Notes under the pieces: model-generated
The model's input: only the letters and a program-made list of their open reading frames with translations
What the model was told of the DNA's origin: nothing
Database searches by the model: none
Shown: one piece after another, positions 33,561 through 46,000 of the stretch
Position numbering within the stretch: the stretch's first letter is position 1
Layout: every line of letters starts with the position of its first letter
Assembly (NCBI GenBank): GCA_026413225.1
Contig: CM048552.1
Location: 130,585,053 to 130,649,052, forward strand
Reading direction: 5' to 3'
Length of the DNA: 64,000 nt
Origin: Otis tarda
Lineage: Eukaryota > Chordata > Aves > Otidiformes > Otididae
Made by a program: the position numbers and the translations under genes

Positions 33561-36055
33561 ATTGACAGAGCTCTCCCACAAGTAAATATTGAGATACCAT
33601 GAGATTTTTACCATGTTCCTTAAAGAAACAAAGGTAAATGCATGGCATGGCAGCATGGCAGGTACACTTGGCAGTAGACACTTCCAGTAGGAGTGGCCTT
33701 TGAACATGGGGACTCTTTGAATGCAAGGGACACCTCAATCAGTGGCAGTACCTGCAGCATTCAATCCCTTGAAAGTGCATGAGGTTTCCCAGGTTAAGAA
33801 AATACTACAGCTGACATCAGTAACAGCAGAAAGTGTATTTTCAACATCTGTATTACTACAGTTGTATGACCCTTGTGATCAGTGAGGTTTATGATGTGAT
33901 TTACAGCTTCTCACAGTGTGAGCTGAGGTAGCGAGAATGGGAAATGCACATTTTTTAGGTATCGGAGGAGAAGTGTTGACCAAGCTGTATGCTTGGTAAG
34001 AGATAAATGCCGTCTATTTTACATCAGTGGGAAACTCAAAGTTTTGTCTGTTGTGTAAAATCCTGTGTAGGGCGTGCTGTAGCCCATTGCTTATTTCTTG
34101 GTGGAGAATGCAGTATGAAAAGGTATGCCAGCAAATGATGGCTTAAATAATTCAAGATACTTGTAAAACTTAGAGATAATGCTTGCTTTGGAATGATAAA
34201 TGATCGTATTCCTTATTCCTTCAAGTAATGGAATCACCACGCAACTTCCCAAGTTTGGCCCTTCTAGCTTTTCAAGACTTTGGTGGATTACATTCCCCCG
34301 TTCTGCAACAAGGGGAAGAATCTCATAGCAGAGAACCTGTCTCCCCTGACCACTTCCAGACCACAAGGGGACGTGCATCAGGCCTGACCAGTGCCAGGCA
34401 GCAGGAAGACTCTAAGGGATATTTTAGGAAGAATATGAACTGAGGAACAGTAACACTGCCAAAAGAGCAGAATCTCCTGTAAAATGAAGATTTGGATGCA
34501 TAAATATAGATGAGCATATCTTCAGCTGCCTAGCCTTATTGCTGTACAATAAAAAAAGGACTAGGTGACAAAATATTTTTTAAATCATAATTGTGAGTGG
34601 GAAAGGGAGGAGATTAAGTCTGTGAGGGAGAAAGGTAGGTGGGGGTGTCCACTGGGTAGTCTGAAATGTACATTCTAAACATTATAAAATTTTCTTTAAA
34701 ATATTCAAACAAACAAACAAATAAATAAATAATATTGACACTCAGAAATTTACTCCTGAGGCTTCTTGATTTTACTTTGTGATCACTCCCCTGCTGCTTA
34801 CACAAACAGCCTGAAGGTTTGCTTTTAATATTTTACCTCATGGTCATGTTTAGAAGCTGCCCATCAAAACAAGATTTTATTATTTTCAGAAGTTTATGAA
34901 GCAAAGAATTGGAATAGCTTGAGACATGCTAAATATTCTAACTCAGTAGTTCAGTTACAAACCTGAAATATGGTTATAGGACCATTATATAGAAATATGA
35001 TATAGGACTGACATTTACCACTCGAAAGAGTATCTGCTATGCAAATCAGATTTTCTACAGGAGGGAAAAGTTTAAAACGAAACAGAAGTACCCCCTGGGA
35101 CCTCCCCAGGCAAAATTCAAATAGCCTCTGAGATCATCATTGTAGGTGAAGCCACTGAAGAGCAATCAATAGAAGATAATCCCAGGCAATCTTAAAAATG
35201 CATAATTTACAGCAAACAATTGAGGAAATATCAGCATATAACTTTGCTATTTCATTCTCATATGTGTATAACTAGTTGTGTTGCTACTGTTTATTTGCTA
35301 TTGCTGTTTGAAAGAATTCCTGGAGCCAAATATCAATTTATTTTGCTGTTGGAGTTTAAGAGGATCCCAAATGGGAGCAATTTATGTCCAGCTGAAGTCA
35401 ATTTTATATTTTCTCAATGGTATAAAGATTGGTCAACTAGAAATGAATTTAAATGATTTGAAATATGCTTATTGATCTGAAGGCATCTTCCTTAGAGAGA
35501 AGCTTCATATGCACAATCATGTAATTTTATATATCTCTATATCCTTGTATATAGTATTTTAAGTATGTAACATTCATACTGCATAGTGTTTTGTCCTAGT
35601 TTGGTGAGATTTGATCCTAAATTTAGTTTTGATTGTGGTGTAATATAACTATGGTAACAGGTAGCTGGGTACCGCAGCACGGGGACATCTGCGTAACCTG
35701 AGTGCTGATCAGATCAGGTCTGCTAGTGGGTGGGGAGACAGGAAGCTTCTTGCCCCTCAAGCCTATTTCAAGGGGTGGGATTCCTCAGCAAAGCTGAATT
35801 GCAGCTCATGACACAGGGCCGACTGGCCCTCCATTTTAGCCCCCAGGAGTGTACAGGGGTTACTGAGCTCCCATGCCGTGCAAAGCGTGCACCTGTTTTG
35901 CTCTTTGCCTCCCCGCAGCACTTTAGGGTTTAACTGCAGGTCCCTTGAACTCCTCCACAGAAATGTTGATGGTTCATCAGATGTGTTGATTTTGCTGGGA
36001 GTCAAACTGAGACTGCCTTCCAGATTTAACAGTTTTGGATGACTCACTCTTTCAG
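33561..36055. other. unique noncoding DNA with one simple repeat
   Basis: Contains the tetranucleotide run (CAAA)n(TAAA)n at 34706-34733. At about 35640-35950 the sequence is more GC-rich than its flanks and keeps about seven CpG. It might be an old insertion, since TGTCCTAGTTTGG just before it resembles some avian LTR starts, but no matching end was found. No gene is recognised. Confidence 0.45.
34706..34733 (+). repeat. (CAAA)n/(TAAA)n simple repeat
   Basis: A short tetranucleotide run that switches from CAAA to TAAA units part way, in an AT-rich setting. Confidence 0.9.
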
Positions 36056-36093
36056 AGAAGCAGCTGCAGGATATTCAGGAGTGCGCAAAAATG
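36056..36093 (+). other. candidate 38-base exon (weak)
   Basis: The acceptor-like GACTCACTCTTTCAG ends at 36055 and has a plausible branch-point sequence just upstream. The next 38 bases read, in the frame starting at 36058, KQLQDIQECAKM, a helix-like charged and leucine-containing peptide. GTAAGC, a good donor, follows at 36094. If translation ran on, it would stop four codons later. I recognise no gene. Its phase does not join cleanly with the candidates at 14188 or 52851, so they do not support each other as one transcript. Confidence 0.18.
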
Positions 36094-39000
36094 GTAAGCC
36101 AATGACAAATGTTCTGGCGGTGACATCGGTTGCTAAGTATGGTGCAGCACCTGACAGGTGAAAGAGGCAGTGAGGCAATAACTTTAAAATACTTGGGAAT
36201 CTTCTTGCAATTGCTAGTATTCCTGGCAAAAAAGATCTGAACCTAGAACTTTATATATAATAATTACCCTATTGCACTTGGGACATAAGTCTAAATGTAT
36301 CTATTGTTGTCATTACCTAAGGTATTTCAATCTTTAATTTGAGCTTGGGATCAGTTGTGTCCTTAAAGGTGAAGTATTCTTTTGGGGTGGCACTCTGGAC
36401 TTCAGTAGGGATGTGCCAGCTACTGACGTAGCCTTTCGGTACATAAATTGCTGAAAGAAATGGCCTCTGCTGTTTCTTTACGATGTGAACTAGTGGAGTC
36501 AACCTACCTGCATGCCACCCTGCCATTTCTGTCATCTCTACTGTGCTGCTGTTATTCAGAGGAATGGGACCAAAAAACAGGCACCGAACTTCTCCAGCCA
36601 TATTTACAGAACAAAACCAAAACTCAGAAACTTTATTTTTCTCATGTTAAGGTTCTGTTGTCCTAAGAGACTGCCTTCTTATGGGTTGATGGTATCTGGG
36701 ATATACTGAGATTTCTGGCTTGGTATATGAGAAGACATTAAGCCTTCCACTCAGCCAGTGACACCAAGTTATGTGGGCTCCACTGGAATAAATTCAGAGA
36801 CTTGTAGCCTGTTGCCATTTTTAGTGAGTAGCCCCAAGCTCCCAGTGAATTATGTTTCCCCAGTAATCTCTAGTTTGTTGTGGAATTTCCTTTTCTTGCC
36901 ATATCTCTGTTTCAGATATGCAAAATCACCCCTGCATGAGAGACAAGGGTCTTGTTTTGGGGATGATGTATTGCAGCAGAGGCTGCAGCTGGGAGTCAGG
37001 GCAAACAATTTATGCCTTGTTCTACACAAACTTTAAATAACGCAGATGTAGATGTATAAGATTTAGTATCCAGGTAAGTACACACAGAGAGGAGTGGACA
37101 AGTTTTCTAATATGATGAGAAAGCCTCTGTGATTTGAAGCCCCCTTGAGACAGTGATTTGGTCTCCTTCAGTCCCATCCTCTCCCTTCTCCTTTCTCACA
37201 GAAGTGTTTCTCACAAGTCTAGAATGAGGAGATACCCAGTGAAAGCTGTTTAAAATATACCACACCAAGCATTCATCCATAAACTTAAGCCTGAGTTTGT
37301 CAGTGCACAAAACATAAGTGGATTTAAAAGCAGTTCAAGAGATTTGTGGCAAGAAGGTGTCTCACAACCTATTAAACAAGATGAGAGGGATGTAACATCC
37401 TAGTTTGGTGGCTCCTCAACTGCCAGAAGCGAGGAGGGCATGTGAGAGGGAAGCATGATGGTGTACCACCTTTGTCCTTACACTCCCACACAATATCTGC
37501 TAATGGCTGTCCTCAGAAATAAGACGTTGGTTTGGGAGGTCCTATTGATGCCACCTAGTACGTGTAAGCTTTTTGGCAGTTTTAAGCAGAGGGTTAGGGA
37601 GTGCAAACAGCATTGAAAGTAAATAGTCTTTTCTTCCTTGGGAATTTTCTCTGTCTTTGAGGTTTGTGGAAAAAATGTTGGCTTTCCTTTGCTGTATTAT
37701 TCCTCTTTTGTAGATAGTAACCTACCTCTCAGGTACCAGCCTGGATACTTTCCTGGACACAAATGGAATTTTTCTTTGATATAGTGCCCACTGCATGACA
37801 CAAAGGACTACAGTTAATCTAAAGCAGGTAGCAAGAGCATCTGTTCAAGATTCTTGATTTCAGCATATGAATTGAGACATACTGGTAAAGTGAGAATAAT
37901 TTAGTGCAAACCTGTTCTTAAAGAAAGAATTATATTGATATTTTCATCTAATACGAACATAAACCTCAATGATCTACTAAACTGTATAACTAAATATTTC
38001 TAAAATTTTCTAAGACAGAACCTTGTACATTCTGTGTGAATTTCTACTGCTATAACTGGGTTGAATCCTTTCATTTTAGACTCCTCTCCTTTCTTGGTTC
38101 TTATTGCATAACATAATATCTTAAAATGGTGGCTTAAACAAGAGGCAGACTTTAAAGAAATGAGGGCTTTCCCCCCACACCCACACTAGTATCTAAAAAT
38201 ACTCTTAAAATTATTCAGTAGTCAAACTTTTTATGGTGAAGTTCCTCAGATACATTGTGTTTTGCTGTTAGAGGAGCGAGTCAGCTTCTCATACTCCACA
38301 ACACATTCAGTTTGGGAGTACTGCTTTAATTTTTACAGTTGTGGAGCATTGCAAACAGCTGCCTGCTTATGATTTGGTCAATATAACTTGGCTGTAATGC
38401 TAGACTTTGGGGAGGGAGTATGTTTGATCATAAGAGCTGAAAGGCATACTGTATGCAATACATGAATAAGTCAAGAAATATAACAGTTAAGTTCCTGCTA
38501 ATTAAGTAGGTCATGACTGACCAAGAATCAGTCATGGTAATCTGTGATGGTACCATGAAAAACGAATTGTAATTAGGTACCGCAGCTTGAATATAAATCA
38601 TCAATATTCAACAGATGTATGCCTCTTTGTTGGTTCCAAGTATCAAAGAGATTTTCACTGAAGTGGAAAATGAAGTAATAACAAAAACAAAAAAAGGAAA
38701 ATAAATTGATACAGTGGTCCAATATTTAAATATTTGATTTTTTAAGAAATATTTAAGGAATAAATATTTTTATTTGTTACTCATTATTCCAGCCTTCTTT
38801 TAAGGATGACTAAAATACTGTTTCAAACATTATACTTAATTTTAGGAAAGAATGTTTAACACCAAAATATTTTTCCTGGGAAGTTGCCTGTCTTTTTGTC
38901 TGTAAGGGAGAATCTATGGAAATATCCAAAAGTGTATGAAACTAATTCACCTCCAACGCACACCCTCCTGAAACTGTCACCTGTGTGCTACAAAAAGCAT

Positions 39001-40004
39001 GACAAGAACTACATGCCTAGTATATAGGCTTACAATAATGGTCAGGAACATTTTTATGGGTACAATATGCTGGAATTGTCTGTCTATATGTCACAGTTAC
39101 TTTTATATTACTTGTCCCTCTTACATTGCTGTAAAATTGTGCAGAGGGATAATACTGGAAAATCTGCAAATATCCATTTGCTCAAATGTCCACTGCTGTT
39201 AAAGCAATTCCTATCTGAAAAGTTTGTTTTCCCAGCTTACTGGCTGTGATGTGGTCGGCACTAACAGTGTATGTACGGTGTGCACTGTTGTATGTCTAAA
39301 TTAGCAGGTGGCGATCGTCCTGCAGAGGTAAGCAGAGAATGCAGGAGACCCAACTTCCACACGAACACCTTCTTAGAGATACACTTCTGTCTGGCTGAAG
39401 GAAGGCCCATGAGCAGAGGGAGCACGCTCGGTGCACCCCAGTTCAGTTTAGTCCCAGATGAATGCAGTCTGCGTGCTCTGAGATTGCCCCACAGTGAAAA
39501 GGAAAATGAAGTAAAGGGGAATGCTCAGGAGAGTCTCTTCAAAAGCGCACTCTTGACCCCAGTAAAAGTACTAGCGGAGATGCATCTGTTGAAGCTGAGA
39601 ATGTTGAGCTGAGGTAAAGAGAATCCCCAAGGGCTGTATACAGGCACTTGGAAAACAGTGTTTCTCAACAGTGGTGGACTGCTGCATCGTTCATTTACTC
39701 GAGCTGGAACAGAAGGACTGTATTTTGAATTCTACAGTAGTGTCCAAGGTTTTGGTTAAAATGCTTTTAGGTCTTAATATACCACTGAAGTACAAGACCC
39801 AGTGAAGCTGCATTAAACAAAATCTCTCCAGCTTCAGCTTTCAGCCCTATGCTGCCATTTTAATAGGAAGGCTAACTATCCTACCTGGCAGTATAGGCTT
39901 GAAGAGCTGGAGATAAGGCTGCCCAGAACTAGAATAAATATGTTTTCTGCACATCATTCCAGTCCTGATATGGTGCTGGGAAAGGGCTTGCATCTCTCTT
40001 ACTA
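36094..40004. other. unique noncoding DNA
   Basis: AT-rich with no recognised element. A 113-codon plus frame at 39271-39612 is among the longest frames in unique DNA here, but it has no domain, no signal sequence and no recognisable similarity. Most of 38640-38800 is A/T. Confidence 0.5.
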
Positions 40005-40090
40005 TATGACTTTGTATAGGGCCGAGTGGGTTATGTGCTTTGCCTGCTGCGTTTCACTGGGTGTTAGAACCCCGATTCTCTTGCGTCCCT
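40005..40090 (+). mobile_element. second tRNA-derived SINE-like remnant
   Basis: GGGCCGAGTGGG at 40019 fits the polymerase III A box at 11 of 12 positions and resembles the GGCCGAGTGG of leucine and serine tRNAs. GTTAGAACC at 40063 fits the B box at eight of nine. The starts are 44 bases apart, as in a tRNA. The stems do not pair over their full length, so it is not a working tRNA. It could be the head of an old SINE or a tRNA pseudogene. A chance match is possible. Confidence 0.35.
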
Positions 40091-43000
40091 CAAGTTGAAA
40101 TACTCATTTTCATTTCATTACTATAGCTCTCTAGCCTCCTGCTGATTCAAGCCTTTCCTCCTGCAGTAAGAAATGTCATGTGGATGCAGTCATTTTACAC
40201 ATATCTTTGTTCAGACTTTGTTATAATTTATTATTAGCTGTATTAAGTCTCTCATATATAAGTCTTGTGTGGCTTGCCTGTCAGTATGGTGTCAGAGTGA
40301 GCAGCTGGAAAAGTATCTCAGTCATTTCTTTCTCTCATCTAATATTAAAATTATTGCAATTCATTCATGGCACACACATTTGTTCATTAGCAACATACCT
40401 TTCACATCTCCTTCCTTGGTGAAATATTCTTACTACCTGCTTTAATCAGAGAAATGAGTAGCTAATCACTTACCTCTTCGTTGTAGTGGAAATGAGTAAA
40501 ATGGTCAGTTTGGCAACTGCTGTTACACATGCATGTAAGTGATGCATAACATTATAGTTATACTGATAGAAATAAGACATTCCGAGACAAAAAAATCATT
40601 TTTGGTTACTATGAATAAATTAAAAGACAGCTCTTATGCCACAACCATGTCATAAACTTACTTTTTATTGTATGAGTATTTTTTAAGCCCAAAATCTTAT
40701 GTAAGTGGCACAGTTTTAAACATATGCTTGATTTAAAAATGGATTTTAGATTTGGATTTCTTTTACTATTATGAGAGTTTTGTGCATGTGTTTTTATTTT
40801 AAAATATTTTATTGCTCTATGGGGATCTCAACTTCTCAGCACTTCAGGCTGAAATCTTTTCTACATGGAATACCTAATTGGGTCAGTATTAAACTCTGAG
40901 TTCAGCAATCGTAAAAGTTCATAGAAGGTCAATCTGAAAAACAGTAGAAATTTAATTTCAGTAGAACTTAGTTGTGTGTCTTTTATCTTGAGCATTATTT
41001 TGGGGTTGGTAGACCTTCAGAACCGGCTCTTCGTTTTGGCTATATATAATATCTGCATGTACAATATAAAAGGCATGCCACAGGGCCTTCCTATTTGTCA
41101 GCAAGGTCATCTCTCAGCAAGTTATGTCTGTCAGCAGGCTATACATTAATAATTGCATTATTGATACATCCCAAATAATTTGTTTGGTAGAAACACTGAA
41201 CATGCTATAGAGCTTCAGCTGAAGAGATCTAAATACAGTTGAGGCTGTCCATGACAAAAGTTAAAATTGCAGGTACAGTATAGTAACCTAGCCACTTGTG
41301 TCACTTGTTATTAACTTAATATACTGCTCTATGTGTGAGTGTGAATAATAAGACTGCAGCTATTTGTATTTGTTTCCTTCTACATGTTTGTCGAAAAGTA
41401 ACCTGGAAAGCACACATCCAACTTTTTTTTCAGAGGAAAAAAAAGTTTTGCAGAGGAATCTCTTCTGGACTCTGAATAAAATGATCCCTGTGGAAAGTGG
41501 GGAGGGAGCAATCGGGCCGGCCTTGGGGAGGTGAGCACCCAGCTCCCATCATACCATCATGCAGTCTGGGCATGTCACTGAAGTCCCTTTGAAAGACTGA
41601 ACTGTGGGATTAGATCAGAAAAAGCTTCACTCAATGCTATAATTCACTTCCCTGCCATGCAGGAGAGAAGACCCAAAGGTGTATCTCAATCAGCGTTAGC
41701 TGTGTGGCAGCAGGGTCAGAGACCCAGTCACAAGCCAGGCAGTAGCATCCCGTTGTGCTAGGTTTTGGACGTGCGTAAGTGAAGAAGCTGATGGCCCTTC
41801 CACAGTTCATGACTTGCTTGGCGACAGATCTATTTCCTGCTTTCCTTTTCTTATTTTTCAGGCAAACACTACATCATGTATTATGGAAACATCACGGATA
41901 CTGTCTTGCTTGTGCTGTTTAGTAAATGGCACAGTGCTTCTTGGTAGAATATAGATGTCAACATGCATATTGAAAATGTCTAAGGGTGTCATAAGTCCTT
42001 GGATGCAGGGGAGAGATGGCATGCTATTAATGATCCTTTCTTCCACAAGCAAATTCCAGTCATCTTTCTTATATAAAGCTGGGACAGAAATAAAAATAGC
42101 CCTTCATTAAAAGCAGCCTTGTCTGCTCTACCTATGGTGTATTAGACTTACTTAACTAACATTGTGAATTGTTGGGGAAAAAAGAACCCGGAGATGCAGC
42201 TATTATTTCTGCTGTAGTGTGGCAAGGGCTTTGCTGCTGTGAATAATAACAGCCATGTTGATGCGTAGACCTAAATTAAAAGTGAAAGAGTTTATTCATT
42301 CATTGCAAAAATCCATCTTAATGTGAGGATGAGGGAGTTTGGGGAGTTTTTTATTTCTATTTTTGCTTTTAGGACTACTTTATACTATTCAGGGCCTTTT
42401 AAAAGTTGGAAAATTGTTGATAATAATATCACAGATCAGCAAAGTTTTGAATTATTTCTTTGAGTTCCTTTTTGAATTCTCCTCTTCTACTAGGCAACTG
42501 CAAACTCAGTGGGGGTTTTCCTTGGTGCAAAGTGCCATATCTGATGCCTAAAAGAAAGTGGTGACTTTTTTCTTCACTTTTTTTTGCATATATTGGTCAA
42601 CATTCGTCAAAACATTCCCTTGCTGTAACATCTGAGTCCTTATGTATTTGGAATTAGGAAATATCTTTGCTATTTGTGATACTAAAATGCTAACCAATGA
42701 TAAGCATCAACTGATACCGGGACTTAAGGGAGTATAAGCACTCACTTGGTGGTGAGTGTGTGTCAGCAGAACAAAGTGGTGTCCTGAGCTGTTCTGTTTG
42801 CTTTGGATGGTTTCATGTCTTCAGGGACTACACTGGTACTGGTGCTCTGTGCACTCCTTGTGGTCCACAGATGGTTCTCTGATCTACTGCTTGTTTGGAG
42901 TTCCCCCTGCCCGCAGCCACAGGAATGGGCCATGCTTAAAAAAACTTTCTCAGTTTGCTACAGGCAGGAGGTTTAAAAGCCCCCCTGCTGCCATGTAGTC

Positions 43001-46000
43001 CTCCCATGCTTGCAAAGATGTACCTGCATACTGAGCAACTTCATCAACTCTTCAATGAGGGACATAGCTAAGAGGAAGATACATTTATTAAACTCCAATT
43101 TTCCCTTCCTGCCTTTTCAGTGAAGATGGCATTCCCATGACAGATCAAAAGAAAGATTGCTGAGGAACTAGCTTATGATTTGGGTGGCTTGAGTTTCTGT
43201 TGTGGCACAGGGGGCTTCCTAGGTGACAGAAGACCCTAGGCACGTATCTGTGAACAACCTCTGGAGTCCTGTAGCCACAGTAACATACGCTGTGCCTGAG
43301 GTGGCTGTCTACCTAAATACCTTGATTATTTAAATCAAACACCCTGGTGCATGAACAAGTGTAGAAAAGTTTTCCACTCTACCTACCAAGATGTAATATT
43401 ATGACTGACCGCAGGTGTAAAGAGGGAGTGATTTGCCACTGCTATAAGGTGTAAGGAGAAAAGAATTTGCTTCCATCTTGAATTAAGTAGAAAGTTAATA
43501 AATGAAGCCAACCTCCAAAATTGGCTGATTTGCCTGCCTGAAGATATTACTCCAAAGACAAATAATGGAGAATGGATCCTGCAACATCCTTGAAATTAGG
43601 CTCTATAAAAAGGCCTTTTTCTTTCTTTTTTTTTTTTCCTTTGGAAGAAAAGTAATGTTGTTCTCTTTTCTCTACATGAGTGCATACATGTGCATTCCAT
43701 GGTCCTGAAAGATTTACTTTGCTTTCATTTATGTCATTTCCTGAGGAGGGGAATATGAATTTTTAACCCATTTTGAACTTTATGTGTTGGTAATTTACTC
43801 AAGAAGCCGGACCGTTAGAAAACTTTCATCTTCCATCATTATGGGTCTTTGAAGCTAGGAGTCTTCATAGCAACTTGCTGAGAATGTCAGAAGGATTCTG
43901 TCCTTTAATCCTTCTCCTGGATGAATAGCTGTGGTGTTCAGGAAAATGCAATCTGAAATCTCGCTAAAGAAATGAAAAAGCAAACAAGTAGGAGCCTTTT
44001 TTTTTTTTTTAAGGAGGAGTGGTACTTGGAACACTTAAGGACCTGTAACAAGAAAGAGAAATAAGTCTAATATTTCAAAGTGGTAAGATTTTGCATTGGC
44101 ATTCAAATAAAAAAAAAAAGCTGAAATTCAATAATGTAATCCTAACACGTCAAGAAGAACAAATACTCTGGGCTTTATTGTATCTGGTTTCAGATCTAGC
44201 CTCTGAACATTGAACTAGAAGGTAGACTGTCAATACCAAGCACCTGTAAATAAGATCAGACTTTTCTCTTAAGAAAAATTGCCCAGTGTCTTATGGCTGT
44301 GAGATACATAGTCTTTCCACCTGACTATTTTAGGTATAATGAAGCCAATATTTCTAATGGGCAGGAACATTGCTAGGCACTCTGGAGTTTTGTAATCACA
44401 TTTGTATTCCCTACAGAAGAGGTAAGTGAAACCTACACTTTCCCCACACTGGGCAGTGATTCTGAAGGGGAGAAGTGAGGACACTGTGCAGGAAGCTTCA
44501 GGTGACTGTGTGACAGGAAAAGCATTTAACATTTTCTGTGAATTACAGTTAAAAAGTCGGTTGGAACAAAATGGAGTGCATGCTGGATTGAAAGTTAAGG
44601 ATGCAGTGAGGGCACTGCCAAGTTATGTTAATCAGGTTGAACATGTATTATTGAATGCGTTTTATCCTTCCTTGTCTTCATCCCAGCTGAATGTTCCTTG
44701 GAGACCCCTGGTGCCTGAAAGTCAGTCAATGTGCAAAATCACAGAAGTACATTTAAATCTCTCCAGTAGCATAAAGTAACTGGATTGCAATGAGAAATGC
44801 AGGCTGATGTGATACTTTGGTGAGTTCAGACCTACTGCAACACCTTCAGGCTGGGGTCTTCTGACACACAAGGAGAATTGAACTCAAGTGCACCAGGGGG
44901 AAATCTGTAAGTGAGGCGGCAGCAGTCTGCAAATCTCAGCAGATCTGAGATTTGCTGACAAACCTTTGCTGCTGCTTGGTAACATGAACAGAAGAAAGAT
45001 CTGGGTTTTTTTCCCTGGGTCAAATTAATTTCCAACAAGTTGATATGAACCAATTTGCACCTACCTGATAGATATGTATTTCACCATTTGTATTTTTGAA
45101 ATATTGACAGTGAATTTTAGCTAGTGAATGATCTGTGAATGTACTTTGACATTCCATGAATGTGTCATAACTATTATTCAATAAGGGGCTTGTATTTAAG
45201 CCTGCTAATTATTCAAGCACTAAAGGCCACAATTATTTCTTCCATAATTCAGGACTGATTGACTAGATAAATCGTGTAGTACTGTTTCTACTCCAGGATT
45301 AGATGTCTTCCAGATCTACAGACAGTGTTATCAATTGATGCATCAACATTTCTGCCATAGTCATAAAAAAGTGATGGCAGGCATATGCAAAATATTTTTC
45401 TTCTCATAGCCATTCCTGGAATAAAATATTGTTTGCAAATTAAACTGTAGAGTTGTTTTGAAATTTTAATTTACAGGCAAGCAATTCCAGTAACTTTAAA
45501 AAGGCTGGAAGGGTTAAAAACCTGAGTTATTGCTTCACCTTTAAGTGATTACACAGAAGCCTGTGTTTCTGTAACTAATGGTGAGGATTTCTGTGGTGTG
45601 TGAACTTTAGCTGACAAATGGGGTGCTTGCATGTGAATGCCTACACAGTCATCGATTGTGACATCATTGCAGAGACAATATAGTTCAGCGACAGCTAGGT
45701 ATCTGGAAACAAGAGTCTCAAAGATGAGGCTTTGATACCAATGACAGAAGGATGTCAGTGGTTTCTAAGCAGTCCCGCAAGACTTGTCAGACATGCCACA
45801 TTAAAATTAAAATGTAGTGAATGAGGATAAAACTTTAATGTAGCTTCAGTGCCCTGACCTAGATAAAGTTGTTAATTTTTTATTTATAACTGCACACAGA
45901 ATTTTAATCTGAATTAAAAAGAGAATTTTTTCCATTTCTTTGAAAATAAGGGCTTTCTTTAAAAACTGAGAATCTTAGACCAAACTCTTATAATGTGACA

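Noticed and set aside
33246-33707. 153-codon minus-strand open frame, the longest in the window
   Set aside because: It lies mainly in the GC-rich island where stop codons are rare. No domain or family is recognisable, and there is no splice or promoter context.
39271-39612. 113-codon plus-strand open frame
   Set aside because: No recognisable domain, signal peptide or membrane segment. Length is within what chance gives in 64 kb.
40474-40519. Minus-strand exon-like segment with a strong GAAGAG|GTAAGTG donor and frame reading CQTDHFTHFHYNEE
   Set aside because: The donor is good, but the sequence before the only usable acceptor (GTGTAACAG) lacks a pyrimidine tract, and the best frame is short. 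A loose resemblance to the GPS motif of adhesion receptors does not keep the required cysteine spacing.
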